Shown piece by piece: positions 35,533-45,304 of a stretch of DNA of 64,000 nt (the first letter of the stretch is position 1; every line of letters begins with the position of its first letter). The position numbers and the translations under genes were made by a program. The notes beneath the pieces were generated by a model. The model was not told the origin of the DNA and did no database searches. It saw nothing but the letters and a program-made list of their open reading frames with translations. The DNA is taken from NCBI RefSeq assembly GCF_007997215.1, contig NZ_VORW01000016.1, positions 34,872 to 98,871 of the forward strand, written 5' to 3'. Source of the DNA: Algoriphagus aquimarinus. Lineage in GTDB: Bacteria > Bacteroidota > Bacteroidia > Cytophagales > Cyclobacteriaceae.

Positions 35533-36747
35533 ATGAATCTTAGACTTAATTCAGAATTCGGTACGCTCAAAGCAGTTTTGATGCATAGACCCGGAAAGGA
35601 AATTGATAGGTTGACTCCCTACAATAAGGAATTTCTGCTTTTTGACGATGTGCCTTACTTGGAAGCACTGCAAAAGGAACATGACTTCTTTTCAAATCTT
35701 ATCAAAGAATCCACGGGAGCTAAGGTTTATCAGTTACGTGAATTGTTGATTCGTGTCCTTTATGATCAGGAAGTCTTGCTCAAACTTTTGCAGGAATCTT
35801 TGAATCGCTCAGGAATGGTGCATTTAGCTGAAGCAATTTTGGTGCGATATTCTACGGCGGAGTGTGCCGGGATTTTGACCGCTGGACTGAAAGTTCACGA
35901 ACTCAGAAAAAAGCTCCCAAATCTCAATGTCGGTGAATTGATGGAATATGCTTTTGTGATTTCTCCTTGTCCTAACTTGTACTTTCAGCGAGATCCTATG
36001 GCACTGACTCCGGGAGGAATCATTTTTTCAAGTATGCGTATGGAAGGCAGACAGCGTGAGGCGGATCTGCTTCGGACTATTTTTGAAAATCATCCGGATT
36101 TTAAAGACAATATCAACAAACTATATCCAGTTCTTGGACATGATAATCCTCCGAGCATTGAAGGTGGTGACATCATAGTACTATCACAGAAGGCCGTAGC
36201 CATAGGTAATTCGGAGCGAACAGATGAAAAGGCAATCTATCATGCTGCCAAGGCGATGCTAGCCGAAGGAACTGTAGAGCGTGTGTATGAGGTGCATCTA
36301 CCACAAAAGCGTCAGTTTATGCACTTGGATACGGTGTTCACGATTTTGGATGAAAATCTGGTGCTAACCTATCCTGATGCGATGAATGCAGTGCTTCAGA
36401 CCTCCCTTTATACATTGAAAGAGATCAAAGATGATAAAGTCCATATCAAGCGGGAAGTGTTGAAGGAGTCATTACTCACCGTTTTAGAACGGGAAATTCC
36501 GCATTTAGAGATACTGCACACAGCAGCTGGCAATCCAGATTATGCGATGCGCGAGCAGTGGTTTGATGGGGCAAATGTCTTTGCGATAGGCCCACGCCGG
36601 GTGATTTCATACAATCGAAACGTGCACACGAATCGGGCATTGCGACAAATGGGAGTTGAGGTATTAGAGATTCCTTCTTCTGAACTTTCCCGAGGTCTTG
36701 GCGGTCCACGATGTATGACCATGCCGATTAGCAGGTCGAGAGTTTAA
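35533..36747 (+). CDS. arcA: Arginine deiminase family enzyme
   Basis: 404 residues from the ATG at 35533 (MNLRLNSEFGTLKAVLMHRPG); a TTG start 42 bp upstream is unlikely. Deiminase-fold motifs are all present: FQRDPMALTPGG (Asp; canonical enzymes have FTRDP), SIEGGDIIVLS (Glu, Asp), FMHLDTVFT (His) and the catalytic Cys394 in GGPRCMTMPI. The enzyme would convert arginine to citrulline and ammonia. No ornithine carbamoyltransferase, carbamate kinase or antiporter lies beside it, so it is not a classical arc operon. It converges on lptD with a 10-bp gap. Confidence 0.86.
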   Translation: MNLRLNSEFGTLKAVLMHRPGKEIDRLTPYNKEFLLFDDVPYLEALQKEHDFFSNLIKESTGAKVYQLRELLIRVLYDQEVLLKLLQESLNRSGMVHLAEAILVRYSTAECAGILTAGLKVHELRKKLPNLNVGELMEYAFVISPCPNLYFQRDPMALTPGGIIFSSMRMEGRQREADLLRTIFENHPDFKDNINKLYPVLGHDNPPSIEGGDIIVLSQKAVAIGNSERTDEKAIYHAAKAMLAEGTVERVYEVHLPQKRQFMHLDTVFTILDENLVLTYPDAMNAVLQTSLYTLKEIKDDKVHIKREVLKESLLTVLEREIPHLEILHTAAGNPDYAMREQWFDGANVFAIGPRRVISYNRNVHTNRALRQMGVEVLEIPSSELSRGLGGPRCMTMPISRSRV

Positions 36748-36757
36748 CGATGTCGGA

Positions 36758-39496
36758 TTATCGATCAAAAAATGACCTTCTTCTAGATACTTTCAAATCC
36801 TGAAGGATAGTTGATTTCACTCGAATGTCGATATTATAGGAAGTGAATCGACCAAAAGGAATCCAGTTCACATTCATCTGCCAGCAGTGAAGATCTCTTG
36901 CAATTCCTACCATGGTTTGGGTAAGCTCTCTAGTCTGCATATCCAAACCAGTGTTGAAGTTGATCTTCCACTTATCAGATAAAGAGAAATCACCATTCAT
37001 GCTTATGGTTTGAGTGATGTTTTTTCTTCCGGTTGTCACTTGATTGCTATAGGATAGAACATAGCCAAATGAGACGTTCCAAGGAATATCCCAGTCGATG
37101 TATTGGCTAGGATCTGTTGCAATTCTATTAATTTCACTTTGCACAAAATCATTCATCACTCCACCTGTCTGCATAAAATTATCCGTGAGTTCATCTCTCA
37201 CTTCTGCTTGATTTTGGGCAGAATTGGGATTGATAGAAGCATTCATATTCAATGATGCATTTCGGATAGTTCCCAGTCCCTGTCCATTTTTCCATGCAAA
37301 TTTATTGACGGAGCGAAAGGATTCAGTGCCACTTGTATTGGTATAAGTCGTGGTGGCATAAGGATCTAGCGTAGAGCTCATATTCACAGATAATTTCCTG
37401 TTGAAAAAACTTGTCCGTGCACTGATCCTAATAGGAGCAAGATTGAATGAATCTGCGGCAAAGTTATAGCTGGATCCAAAATCTATATTTTCTAATAGGG
37501 AGATTTTCTTGGTGGCAGTTCCTTCGATGGAGTCGGTTTTGTCTAGGATTTTTGCTTCCACCACACTACGAATGTTAAAACTCATTGACCTGCTTTCTCC
37601 CATTGGAGCACCACCGTAAGCGAATCCAGTATGTCGGGACATTAAACGAGTATCTCCTTTTGCATTTGTCTGCACCTCCTGGTAATATCCAAAAGAAGGA
37701 TCTGAAAAATCTGGAGTAAAATTAAAACTAACTGAAGGTTGAATATGCTGACGGATCGTTTTTACTTTACCTTTTTTGAAATCAAAGTACCCGTAGATAT
37801 TGGTGGCAAGACTGAAGGAACTGGAATAGAATGTCACCCGGTTAAAGCCATCTTCCAAGATTTTATCTACACGCCCTTCTTCAGGATTATAGAAGTAATT
37901 GATACGTTTGAGATACCAAAGTTCGGTTAAGCTGGTAGAAGCTGTGCCGGTGAAATACTTGAAAAGTGTAAAATTAGAACTCACAGGGATTCTATTTCTA
38001 GCGCCATTATTTGCATTCTCCAGCAAGTAGCCAAAGTTAGCTGGTGTGAAATCTACCAGTTCTGGTTCACCAGAATTTTCCACCAAGTCAGGATCTACAC
38101 CGAAATTCTTCTCGACCTTATTGGTAATCGTGTTTTGCATATCAAAAGTATACGCAATATTTAAGGTTTTCAGAGGCTCGAATTTCACGTTTTTGAATGG
38201 GCTTTGCCTATTCATACTGAGGTTCATAGTCGGTAAACTCAGTTGCACTTCACCAGTCTGCACACTTTGGGAATGCCTCATACTCGTTGATAAAGAGAAT
38301 GGAGTTCCTGTAAAAGTTTTGGTGTAATTGATATTCGAGGACAAATCCGAAGTCACATTATTAATGTAGCTGTTTGGGTTGATGATGTTGTTGAAATAAC
38401 TGGTAGAACCAGCATTTACCGAAGCAGAAAAATTACTGTTTCCACGGGATACAGGAGTGTGAGACCATTGGATTCGGAATGTATTGTAGTCCACAGGATT
38501 CAATTCCGTTTCTGGAGATTTGAATTTTTGGAAGTCAATATTGAAAGATCCTCCAAATCTGTATCGTTTTTTGTATACAGTTTGGGACTTTAAACCCCAA
38601 CCTCCATTGGAGTAAATGTCTCCAGTCACCCTGCTGTGTACATAGTCATTGATTGCAAAGTAGTATCCCAAATCCCTTAGATATAAACCCCGTTTCTGCT
38701 CCTGTCCATAAGAAGGGAAAATAAGTCCTGAGGCCTTCTCCTCAGGCGTATTTGGAATGATACCAAAAGGTAAGCCGAGCGGAGTAGGAATGCCGTTAAA
38801 ATAGAGATTGAAAGGCCCTGATACTACCTGGCCACCCTCTACAGATTTGATTTTTTTGGAAGAAACGTGGTAGTGAGGTGTGGTGAGTGTACAGGTAGTG
38901 TAATACCCATTTGCTAGATAAACACTGCCATTTTCCATTTTCTTAATGGTTTCCCCTCGAAGGATACCATCTTGCTGCTCAGTGACCACATCTTTGATGA
39001 TGGCTTTTTGAGTTTTGAAATTATAGCGCATTTCCTTCCTGATTTCATAGGAAGCTGATCCGTCTTTGAAAAATGGGTTTCCGGTTACATTTCCCAAACT
39101 ATCAGTCACACCTGAGGCATACAGTTCAGAGTTTTTCCAATCGATGATGATCAGATCAGCTTCTAGTCTCATCGTTCCGTATTCAAACCATGCTTGTTTG
39201 TGGAGGTAGACTTTGTTCTCTGTGAAATCCGAAACGATACTATCTTCTCCGTAATAAGTAATATCTGTAGAGATATCACTCCTGGGCATAATTTTTGTCG
39301 AGTCAGTAAGCGCAAGCGTATCAGCAGGACTGGGTACAGTATCCAGAGCTATCAGATCTCCCGAAGGTGGCATTAATGTATCTGGAAGCGTAAGAGGCTT
39401 CTCTTGACGCTGTCGAACGGGTTTTTGCGCAGTCGCTATTAGCGGAACGATCAATAGCCCAAAAAAGCAAAATAAAAAGAGCCTGAATCCCTGCAC
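36758..39496 (-). CDS. lptD: LPS-assembly protein LptD (Bacteroidota type)
   Basis: A 912-residue outer-membrane protein. After a signal peptide (LFLFCFFGLLIVPLIATAQ) and a Pro/Thr-rich linker comes an OstA/LptA-like beta-jellyroll (about 75-290; DSIVSDFTENKVYLHKQAWF, LEADLIIIDWKNSELYASG). A long beta-barrel domain follows with GLPFGIIPNTPEEKASGLIFP at its start. It inserts lipopolysaccharide into the outer leaflet. The start codon is GTG at 39496; an in-frame stop lies just upstream and no ATG precedes the signal peptide. It is divergent from the amidase gene. Confidence 0.88.
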   Translation of the reverse strand: MQGFRLFLFCFFGLLIVPLIATAQKPVRQRQEKPLTLPDTLMPPSGDLIALDTVPSPADTLALTDSTKIMPRSDISTDITYYGEDSIVSDFTENKVYLHKQAWFEYGTMRLEADLIIIDWKNSELYASGVTDSLGNVTGNPFFKDGSASYEIRKEMRYNFKTQKAIIKDVVTEQQDGILRGETIKKMENGSVYLANGYYTTCTLTTPHYHVSSKKIKSVEGGQVVSGPFNLYFNGIPTPLGLPFGIIPNTPEEKASGLIFPSYGQEQKRGLYLRDLGYYFAINDYVHSRVTGDIYSNGGWGLKSQTVYKKRYRFGGSFNIDFQKFKSPETELNPVDYNTFRIQWSHTPVSRGNSNFSASVNAGSTSYFNNIINPNSYINNVTSDLSSNINYTKTFTGTPFSLSTSMRHSQSVQTGEVQLSLPTMNLSMNRQSPFKNVKFEPLKTLNIAYTFDMQNTITNKVEKNFGVDPDLVENSGEPELVDFTPANFGYLLENANNGARNRIPVSSNFTLFKYFTGTASTSLTELWYLKRINYFYNPEEGRVDKILEDGFNRVTFYSSSFSLATNIYGYFDFKKGKVKTIRQHIQPSVSFNFTPDFSDPSFGYYQEVQTNAKGDTRLMSRHTGFAYGGAPMGESRSMSFNIRSVVEAKILDKTDSIEGTATKKISLLENIDFGSSYNFAADSFNLAPIRISARTSFFNRKLSVNMSSTLDPYATTTYTNTSGTESFRSVNKFAWKNGQGLGTIRNASLNMNASINPNSAQNQAEVRDELTDNFMQTGGVMNDFVQSEINRIATDPSQYIDWDIPWNVSFGYVLSYSNQVTTGRKNITQTISMNGDFSLSDKWKINFNTGLDMQTRELTQTMVGIARDLHCWQMNVNWIPFGRFTSYNIDIRVKSTILQDLKVSRRRSFFDR

Positions 39497-39557
39497 TGTT
39501 GCTTACGCTTTATTTAATTTGAGTGAAATTTCGTGTAAAGTTAATTTTATTGCCCTC

Positions 39558-40358
39558 ATGGAACGGTCCAAAAACAAAAAAATTCTTCTTAGTCTGATTT
39601 TATGCATTCCCTTGGTGTTTGGCGGATTTATCAACAACGAAACGATGATGCCGAAGTTTCGGATGAAAAAAATCGTTCTCGATGCCGGACACGGTGGAAA
39701 AGATCCAGGTAATGTAGGATCAAGGTCGAAGGAAAAAGATATCAACCTAGCTGTAACTCTGCTGGTTGGGAAATATATCAAGGAAAATATGCCTGATGTG
39801 GAAGTAGTCTATACCCGTAAGGATGATAGCTTTCCTACGTTGAAAGAAAGGCCTATGATTGCAAATAATAACAAAGCAGATCTATTTGTCTCCATTCATT
39901 CCAACTCAGCTCCAAACAAATCTGCCTTCGGGACAGAAACATTTGTGATGGGTACCAAACACTTTGATGCCAACTTTGATATAGTAAAGAGAGAAAACTC
40001 TGTAATCCTCCTAGAGGATAATTACGAGGAGAACTACGAAGGTTTTGACCCTTCTTCTCCTGAATCCTACATGATGTTCAACTTAATGTCAAAAGTTCAC
40101 TTCGAGAATTCTGTGAATTTGGCGGATAATGTAGAAACACAATTCAGAGAGCGGGTAGGTAGAAAAAGCCGTGGTGTAAAGCAAGGTCCATTCTATGTCC
40201 TTTGGACTCCATCTATGCCATCAGTTTTGGTTGAGCTTGGTTTCCTTTCTAATACTGAGGAAGAGAGATACCTAATGAGTCAGGAAGGTAAAGAGTACAT
40301 GGCTTCAGCGATTTATAGATCGATCAGAGATTATAAGGAATCGATTGAGAAAAATTAA
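39558..40358 (+). CDS. N-acetylmuramoyl-L-alanine amidase
   Basis: About 266 residues from the ATG at 39558, opening a membrane-anchor or signal segment (KILLSLILCIPLVFGGF); the TTG at 39519 is less likely. The Amidase_3 fold is complete: VLDAGHGGKDPGN (zinc His), a Glu in SRSKEKDINLAV, DLFVSIHSNS (zinc His) and VLVELGFLSNTEEE (catalytic Glu). An insertion between 130 and 190 (FDIVKRENSVILLEDN) is usual for Bacteroidota and Amidase_3 relatives. It cleaves the link between MurNAc and the stem peptide in cell-wall turnover. Confidence 0.93.
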   Translation: MERSKNKKILLSLILCIPLVFGGFINNETMMPKFRMKKIVLDAGHGGKDPGNVGSRSKEKDINLAVTLLVGKYIKENMPDVEVVYTRKDDSFPTLKERPMIANNNKADLFVSIHSNSAPNKSAFGTETFVMGTKHFDANFDIVKRENSVILLEDNYEENYEGFDPSSPESYMMFNLMSKVHFENSVNLADNVETQFRERVGRKSRGVKQGPFYVLWTPSMPSVLVELGFLSNTEEERYLMSQEGKEYMASAIYRSIRDYKESIEKN

Positions 40359-40382
40359 TCCCTAGTTTTCTCATAGTTACTT

Positions 40383-40416
40383 AGCCCTTTTTCATGTATG
40401 GAAAAGGGCTTTTGTT
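40383..40416 (+). terminator. Intrinsic terminator after the amidase gene
   Basis: AGCCCTTTT (40383-40391) pairs with AAAAGGGCT (40402-40410) and is followed by a T-rich tract. It lies 25 bp after the amidase stop codon. Confidence 0.88.
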
Positions 40417-40617
40417 TTAGGGACAAAAAACACTCAGCAACACCAAGTTCACTTTATGTTAGTATAGTAGTTTGTGACAGAGATTTCTGGATGACTTTTC
40501 TAAGACTGAATACTGCGAAAGGGACTGTTCGCTATTTTCAGGATTGTTTTTTTTAACTTCGAAATTAAACTATCCCTTAGGTGCGATAGTTTTGATTACT
40601 AAACCCAAAATTGACTA

Positions 40618-42246
40618 ATGAGAGCAACTACCGGAAATTTTAATCCAAGTATGGAAAATTTACTTCAGAATTTACAGGCTAAATACGAGCAAGTAAAGCT
40701 GGGAGGCGGGGCCAAAAGAATAGAAAAAGAACATGCAAAAGGTAAGCTCACTGCACGTGAGCGGATTGATTATTTACGAGATAAGAATACTGATTTTTTA
40801 GAAGTTGGAGCATTTGTAGCCGATGGAATGTATGAGGAGGAGGGTGGATGTCCGTCTGGCGGCGTGGTTACCGGGATTGGCTATGTCAGCGGAAGAATGT
40901 GCATGATCGTGGCCAATGATGCGACGGTAAAGGCTGGAGCATGGTTTCCGATGACAGCTAAGAAAAACCTACGTGCACAGGAAATCGCTATGGACAATCA
41001 AATCCCAGTTATCTACTTGGTGGATAGCGCTGGAGTTTTTCTGCCTATGCAAAATGAGATTTTTCCGGACAAAGAGCATTTTGGTCGTCAATTCCGAAAC
41101 AATGCGAAAATGTCTGCTATGGGAATTATCCAAGTTGCTGCGATCATGGGCAGCTGTGTGGCAGGTGGGGCATATCTCCCTATTATGTCAGATGAGGCGA
41201 TGATCGTGGATAAGACGGGATCTATTTTCTTGGCAGGTTCTTATCTGGTGAAGTCAGCCATAGGAGAGACAATAGATAATGAGACACTAGGAGGAGCAAC
41301 TACGCACTGCGAGATTTCCGGTGTGACGGACAATAAGTACGATACAGATCAGGATTGCTTGGATGCGATCCGTAAGATTTTTGATAAAATAGGACACAAT
41401 CCCATTGCAGGTTTTGACCGGGCTGAATCTAGAGATCCTGGGATGTCAGGAGATAAACTTGTAGATGTTTTTCCTACAGAGCGCGTGAAGCCTTATGATA
41501 TGCTGGAAATCATAAAGGGTTTAGTAGATGCTGGAGACTTTGATGAATACAAGGAGGACTATGGTAAAACGCTGATCTGTGGAACCGCTAGAGTTGATGG
41601 TTGGGCAGTGGGGATAGTGGCTAATCAGCGAAAGATCGTCAAAACTGCCAAAGGCGAAATGCAGATGGGTGGAGTGATTTACTCAGACTCAGCAGACAAG
41701 GCAGCACGATTTATCATGAATTGCAATCAGCGTAAAATTCCCTTGGTATTCTTGCAGGATGTGAGTGGATTTATGGTAGGAAGTAAAGCTGAGCATGGAG
41801 GCATCATCAAGGATGGAGCGAAAATGGTGAACACCATGGCGAATTCAGTGGTACCGAAATTTACCTTTATTCTAGGCAATTCGTACGGAGCAGGAAATTA
41901 TGCGATGTGCGGAAAAGCCTATGATCCTCGGCTGATTTACTCTTGGCCTACAGCTCAGATGGCGGTGATGTCAGGAGCAGCAGCAGCAAATACGCTTTTG
42001 CAAATCAAGGTTGCCGGTTTGAAGAAAAAAGGTCTGGAAATATCTCCTGAAGACGAGAAGGAATTGCTAGACGAAATCACTTCCAAATACAACGAGGAGT
42101 TGAGTCCTTACTATGCAGCGTCAAGACTTTGGGTAGATGGAGTCATCGATCCTCGGGAAACTAGAAAGGTGATCAGCATGGGGATAGAAGCTGCAAATCA
42201 TGCTCCCATTACAGAAAGATTCAATGTAGGAGTGATTCAGACTTAA
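40618..42246 (+). CDS. Acyl-CoA carboxylase beta (carboxyltransferase) subunit
   Basis: A 542-residue biotin-dependent carboxyltransferase of the propionyl-/methylcrotonyl-CoA carboxylase beta type. Two crotonase-like halves are seen: KLTARERIDYLRD, GGVVTGIGYVSGR and VDSAGVFLPMQNEIFPD in the N-terminal half; FLQDVSGFMVGSKAEHGGIIKDGAK, GNSYGAGNYAMCGKAYDPR and SAAAANTL-type sequence in the C-terminal half. The layout is closest to methylcrotonyl-CoA carboxylase beta (leucine breakdown). The biotin carboxylase subunit is not adjacent. Either the ATG at 40618 or that at 40651 (MENLLQNLQAKYEQ) could be the start. Confidence 0.93.
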   Translation: MRATTGNFNPSMENLLQNLQAKYEQVKLGGGAKRIEKEHAKGKLTARERIDYLRDKNTDFLEVGAFVADGMYEEEGGCPSGGVVTGIGYVSGRMCMIVANDATVKAGAWFPMTAKKNLRAQEIAMDNQIPVIYLVDSAGVFLPMQNEIFPDKEHFGRQFRNNAKMSAMGIIQVAAIMGSCVAGGAYLPIMSDEAMIVDKTGSIFLAGSYLVKSAIGETIDNETLGGATTHCEISGVTDNKYDTDQDCLDAIRKIFDKIGHNPIAGFDRAESRDPGMSGDKLVDVFPTERVKPYDMLEIIKGLVDAGDFDEYKEDYGKTLICGTARVDGWAVGIVANQRKIVKTAKGEMQMGGVIYSDSADKAARFIMNCNQRKIPLVFLQDVSGFMVGSKAEHGGIIKDGAKMVNTMANSVVPKFTFILGNSYGAGNYAMCGKAYDPRLIYSWPTAQMAVMSGAAAANTLLQIKVAGLKKKGLEISPEDEKELLDEITSKYNEELSPYYAASRLWVDGVIDPRETRKVISMGIEAANHAPITERFNVGVIQT

Positions 42247-42303
42247 GATATTTTTTAGTATCTTATTTTACGGTTTTATTCCATTAACCTTTGCCTTTTG
42301 ACT

Positions 42304-43149
42304 ATGAGTGATTTGACACCCGGAGAATTAAATGCCTTGGTTTCCTTGTTGGATGATTCTGATCGTGAAGTGAGAATGCACGTGCGGGATCGGATAACTT
42401 CTCTTGGAAATGAGATTATTCCATTTCTGGAAAAAAAGTGGGAGAGTAGCTTCAATCCGGATATTCAAAAAGAGATAGAAGAGTTGGTTCACGATCTTCA
42501 GTTTTCATTATTGAAAGCTCGATTGACAGACTGGAGAGATACGGATGACCGAGACTTACTCACTGGACTCTGGATTATCAATACCTACCAATATCCAGAT
42601 TTGGAATACTCCAAGCTGAATGCCGAAATGCATCAGATTTACTTCGATGTATGGACTGCTTTCAAAAATGATCTGACTCCTTACGAGCAGGTGCGGGCAA
42701 TCAACAATGTCTTGTATAATACGCTTCGATTTTCAGCAAATACCAAGAATTTTCATTCTCCTGCCAATAGCATGCTCTCGTCTGTGCTGGATTCCAAGCG
42801 TGGAAATCCACTGACTTTATGTTCTATCTACCTGCTGGTAGCGAAGAAACTTGGGTTGCCGATTTATGGTGTGAATCTCCCAAATCTCTTCGTACTTACC
42901 TATAAATCAGCTGATATCAATTTTTATATCAATGCTTTTAATAAGGGTTTGATATTCAGTAGAAAAGATATTTTTAACTACTTGGAGCAATTGAAGATCG
43001 ACCCTAAGGAGGAATACTTTGAGCCTTGTGCACATCTTCAGATTATGCTACGGATGTTCAGAAATCTGGAAAACGCCTTCGAGAAACTAGGGGAATCAGA
43101 TAAAGTGCAAGAAATACAGGAGCTTATTACACTGCTAAACTCTCAATAG
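42304..43149 (+). CDS. Transglutaminase-like (SirB1-type) protein
   Basis: 281 residues from the ATG at 42304; a TTG two codons upstream is ignored. The N-terminal 70 residues look like a HEAT-type helical repeat (LLDDSDREVRMHVRDRITSLG). The rest matches the SirB1/transglutaminase-like domain (YEQVRAINNVLYNTLRFSAN, SVLDSKRGNPLTLCSIYLLVAKKLGLPIYGVNLP), with a conserved Cys in LTLCSIY. The His and Asp of a full catalytic triad are not clear, so it may be non-catalytic. Its last 7 bp overlap the convergent redoxin gene. Confidence 0.87.
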   Translation: MSDLTPGELNALVSLLDDSDREVRMHVRDRITSLGNEIIPFLEKKWESSFNPDIQKEIEELVHDLQFSLLKARLTDWRDTDDRDLLTGLWIINTYQYPDLEYSKLNAEMHQIYFDVWTAFKNDLTPYEQVRAINNVLYNTLRFSANTKNFHSPANSMLSSVLDSKRGNPLTLCSIYLLVAKKLGLPIYGVNLPNLFVLTYKSADINFYINAFNKGLIFSRKDIFNYLEQLKIDPKEEYFEPCAHLQIMLRMFRNLENAFEKLGESDKVQEIQELITLLNSQ

Positions 43150-43721
43150 GTACGTAGGTTGCAGCCTACGGCTCTGGCTTGGCCTGGACTTGGAGCTTCG
43201 CCCTTTAATAAAGAGTCCATCGCCCTGTCTAGGTACTTTGCTGATACGGCAGTTTCCGCCTGTGGATTGTTGTCTATTGCACCTCTGTAGCTGATCGTAT
43301 TTCCATTGCCTCCGGGAGTAATCAGCAACACCTCAGGAATTTTGGTGATTTTATAGAATTTACTGAGCACTTGATTTTCATCTATCAAGTAGGGCATATT
43401 GATGTCCGATTGATCAATGTAGGTGCGCAGCGTGGTTTTGTCTTCTTCGTTTCCGCTGACTTCAGGGTTCACTAGAATAAAAGTAAAACCTTGACTTTGG
43501 TATTTGCTTCGCAAAGCAATCAATCGAGATTCATACAGTTTGGCAAAAGGACATGCCAAACTATGGAAAATCAGTACTAAGCCTTTTCCCTTCACCTGAG
43601 ACTGAATATTGATGACTTTGCCCGTGACTGCATCAGTTAGATTTATTCCTTCTAGGCCTTGAGCAGAAAGAGATACAGAAGTGAAAAGGAGAATAAGGAA
43701 TAATAAGCTAAGTTTTTTCAT
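43143..43721 (-). CDS. Exported thioredoxin-fold (redoxin) protein
   Basis: A 192-residue protein with a signal peptide (LLFTSVSLSAQ) and an AhpC/TSA-like thioredoxin fold. Core segments are LVLIFHSLACPFAKLYESRL, FTFILVNPEVS and ITKIPEVLLITPGG (cis-Pro). Only one Cys (Cys57, CPFA) is at the active site, so the CxxC pair of classical thioredoxins is missing; Cys187 (GCNLRTY) could be a distal partner. It lies directly after the phosphopantetheinyl transferase with no spacer (43721/43722). Confidence 0.83.
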   Translation of the reverse strand: MKKLSLLFLILLFTSVSLSAQGLEGINLTDAVTGKVINIQSQVKGKGLVLIFHSLACPFAKLYESRLIALRSKYQSQGFTFILVNPEVSGNEEDKTTLRTYIDQSDINMPYLIDENQVLSKFYKITKIPEVLLITPGGNGNTISYRGAIDNNPQAETAVSAKYLDRAMDSLLKGEAPSPGQARAVGCNLRTY

Positions 43722-44351
43722 TTACCAGATAGTGTAAGTGAGCACAACATCCGAGATCACCCGAACTTGTACTGTGTAATGATGATCCGTAAAGTCCGTA
43801 CCTCGGATCTTACCTTTGATGATTCCAGTTTTCGAGTCAAATGGTTCTAAAAGTATATTTTCCCTGAAGGATACACCTCTTTTTCCCTGACACTTAAAGA
43901 TAGATTCTTTTGCCGACCATGCCATCGTGTAATCCAGTGGGTCTTTTGCCAGAAAATCTAATTCTGATTGGTCCAGAAACCGGAATCCAATTCGTAATAT
44001 TTTTTCCCGGATCAAGTCCATATCAATTCCGACTGGATTGTCGCGATGATAAATTGCCCCTGCATAGCCCATCGTGTGCGAAAGTGACATATATCCATGC
44101 CCGTTCATCGTTTGAGATTTACCATGTTCATCTTTGAAAAAGCCTGGATAAGGAATGTGCAATACATCCAAAGCATCCCGGATTGCCATGCGGGCTGTGG
44201 CCCATTCTCGCTTTTTTTCCTGATGAGAAATATTGGCGTAAGATAGTTTTTCACGAAAGCTCAGGAAATCCAGCTCATTTTCATCCTGAGTTTCGATAAT
44301 CTTGATAGCTAAAGCCGAGGAAGAATCTATTTTCTCTATTTTTGTTTGCAT
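43722..44351 (-). CDS. 4'-phosphopantetheinyl transferase superfamily protein
   Basis: 209 residues from the ATG at 44351; an upstream TTG would extend into the divergent WD40 gene. The family's two metal and CoA-binding motifs are present: VGIDMDLI at about 107-114 and WSAKES at 145-150, with SLSHT before them. It transfers phosphopantetheine to carrier proteins. The D-x-D in place of the usual D-x-E is a conservative change. It is transcribed with the redoxin gene that follows with no gap. Confidence 0.9.
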   Translation of the reverse strand: MQTKIEKIDSSSALAIKIIETQDENELDFLSFREKLSYANISHQEKKREWATARMAIRDALDVLHIPYPGFFKDEHGKSQTMNGHGYMSLSHTMGYAGAIYHRDNPVGIDMDLIREKILRIGFRFLDQSELDFLAKDPLDYTMAWSAKESIFKCQGKRGVSFRENILLEPFDSKTGIIKGKIRGTDFTDHHYTVQVRVISDVVLTYTIW

Positions 44352-44386
44352 AGGCCAGCAGGGCACCCAAAGTCTCCGTCCAATAT

Positions 44387-45301
44387 ATGTCAAAAATAGA
44401 AGTTAATAAATTACAAACACTAACCGGGCACAATGACTGCATCTATGCACTGACAGAAGGCTGTGATCCCCGATATTTTTACACAGGAGCTGGAGATGGA
44501 ATGGTGGTGGAGTGGGATCTGGATCATCCTAAAGATGGCAAGTTGATCGCGAGACTTCCACACTCGGTGTATGCACTATCGGTAGACTATAGCCGAAACT
44601 TGCTTTTTGTGGGGCATAACTTCGAAGGTATCCATGTCATCGACCTGAATGAAAGCAAGGAAATTTGGTCGCTGAAACTGACTGATAAAGCGATTTTTGA
44701 TATCAAAATATTCGGCGATGAAGCTTATATTGGTACAGGAGATGGAGTGTTGATCGTAGTGGATATCAATTCCAAAACGATAAAGAAACATATCAAGCTG
44801 AGCACGAAGAGCATTCGAGTCATGTCTTTGGCTAAAGATAAACGTCAGCTGGCTATTGGCTTGAGCGATCATACAGTGAAGATTCTAGATTTATCAAACG
44901 ATTTTCATCCGATTGCTAATTTGACTGGACATACCAACTCAGTTTTTGCACTTTCTTATTCCCCGGATGAATCAATTTTGGTGAGTGCAGGAAGGGATGC
45001 ACGATTAAAATTTTGGGAAACTGACAGCTATTCTCTACAAGAAAACATTGTGGCACATTTGTATGCCATTAATTATTTATATTTCAAGGAGGACGGAGAT
45101 CTCCTAGTCACCTGCTCCATGGACAAATCGATAAAGATTTGGGATGCAGGTGAGAAAAAACTCCTCAAGGTCATCGACAAAGCAAGAAATGCAGGCCACG
45201 GCACTTCAATAAACAAGGTAATTTGGAGTAGCTATCAAGGCAACGTCATTTCCGTGTCAGACGACCGTACTATTTCTATTTGGCAAATCGAAGCGAATTA
45301 A
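44387..45301 (+). CDS. WD40-repeat beta-propeller protein
   Basis: A 304-residue protein with about seven WD40-like blades (TLTGHNDCIYALTEG, GDGMVVEWDLDH, LTGHTNSVFALSYSPDE, GRDARLKFWETDS, CSMDKSIKIWDAGEK, VSDDRTISIWQIE). No signal peptide, so probably cytoplasmic and scaffold-like. The molecular partner is unknown. It begins a tight plus-strand run: the DivIVA-like gene starts 4 bp after its stop, and folB, ChaN and DUF4268 genes follow with overlaps or tiny gaps. Confidence 0.92.
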   Translation: MSKIEVNKLQTLTGHNDCIYALTEGCDPRYFYTGAGDGMVVEWDLDHPKDGKLIARLPHSVYALSVDYSRNLLFVGHNFEGIHVIDLNESKEIWSLKLTDKAIFDIKIFGDEAYIGTGDGVLIVVDINSKTIKKHIKLSTKSIRVMSLAKDKRQLAIGLSDHTVKILDLSNDFHPIANLTGHTNSVFALSYSPDESILVSAGRDARLKFWETDSYSLQENIVAHLYAINYLYFKEDGDLLVTCSMDKSIKIWDAGEKKLLKVIDKARNAGHGTSINKVIWSSYQGNVISVSDDRTISIWQIEAN

Positions 45302-45304
45302 CAC

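Noticed and set aside
36758..39496. Possible frameshift or truncation in lptD because no ATG start is found
   Set aside because: A GTG directly before a good signal peptide gives a full-length protein with all expected domains.
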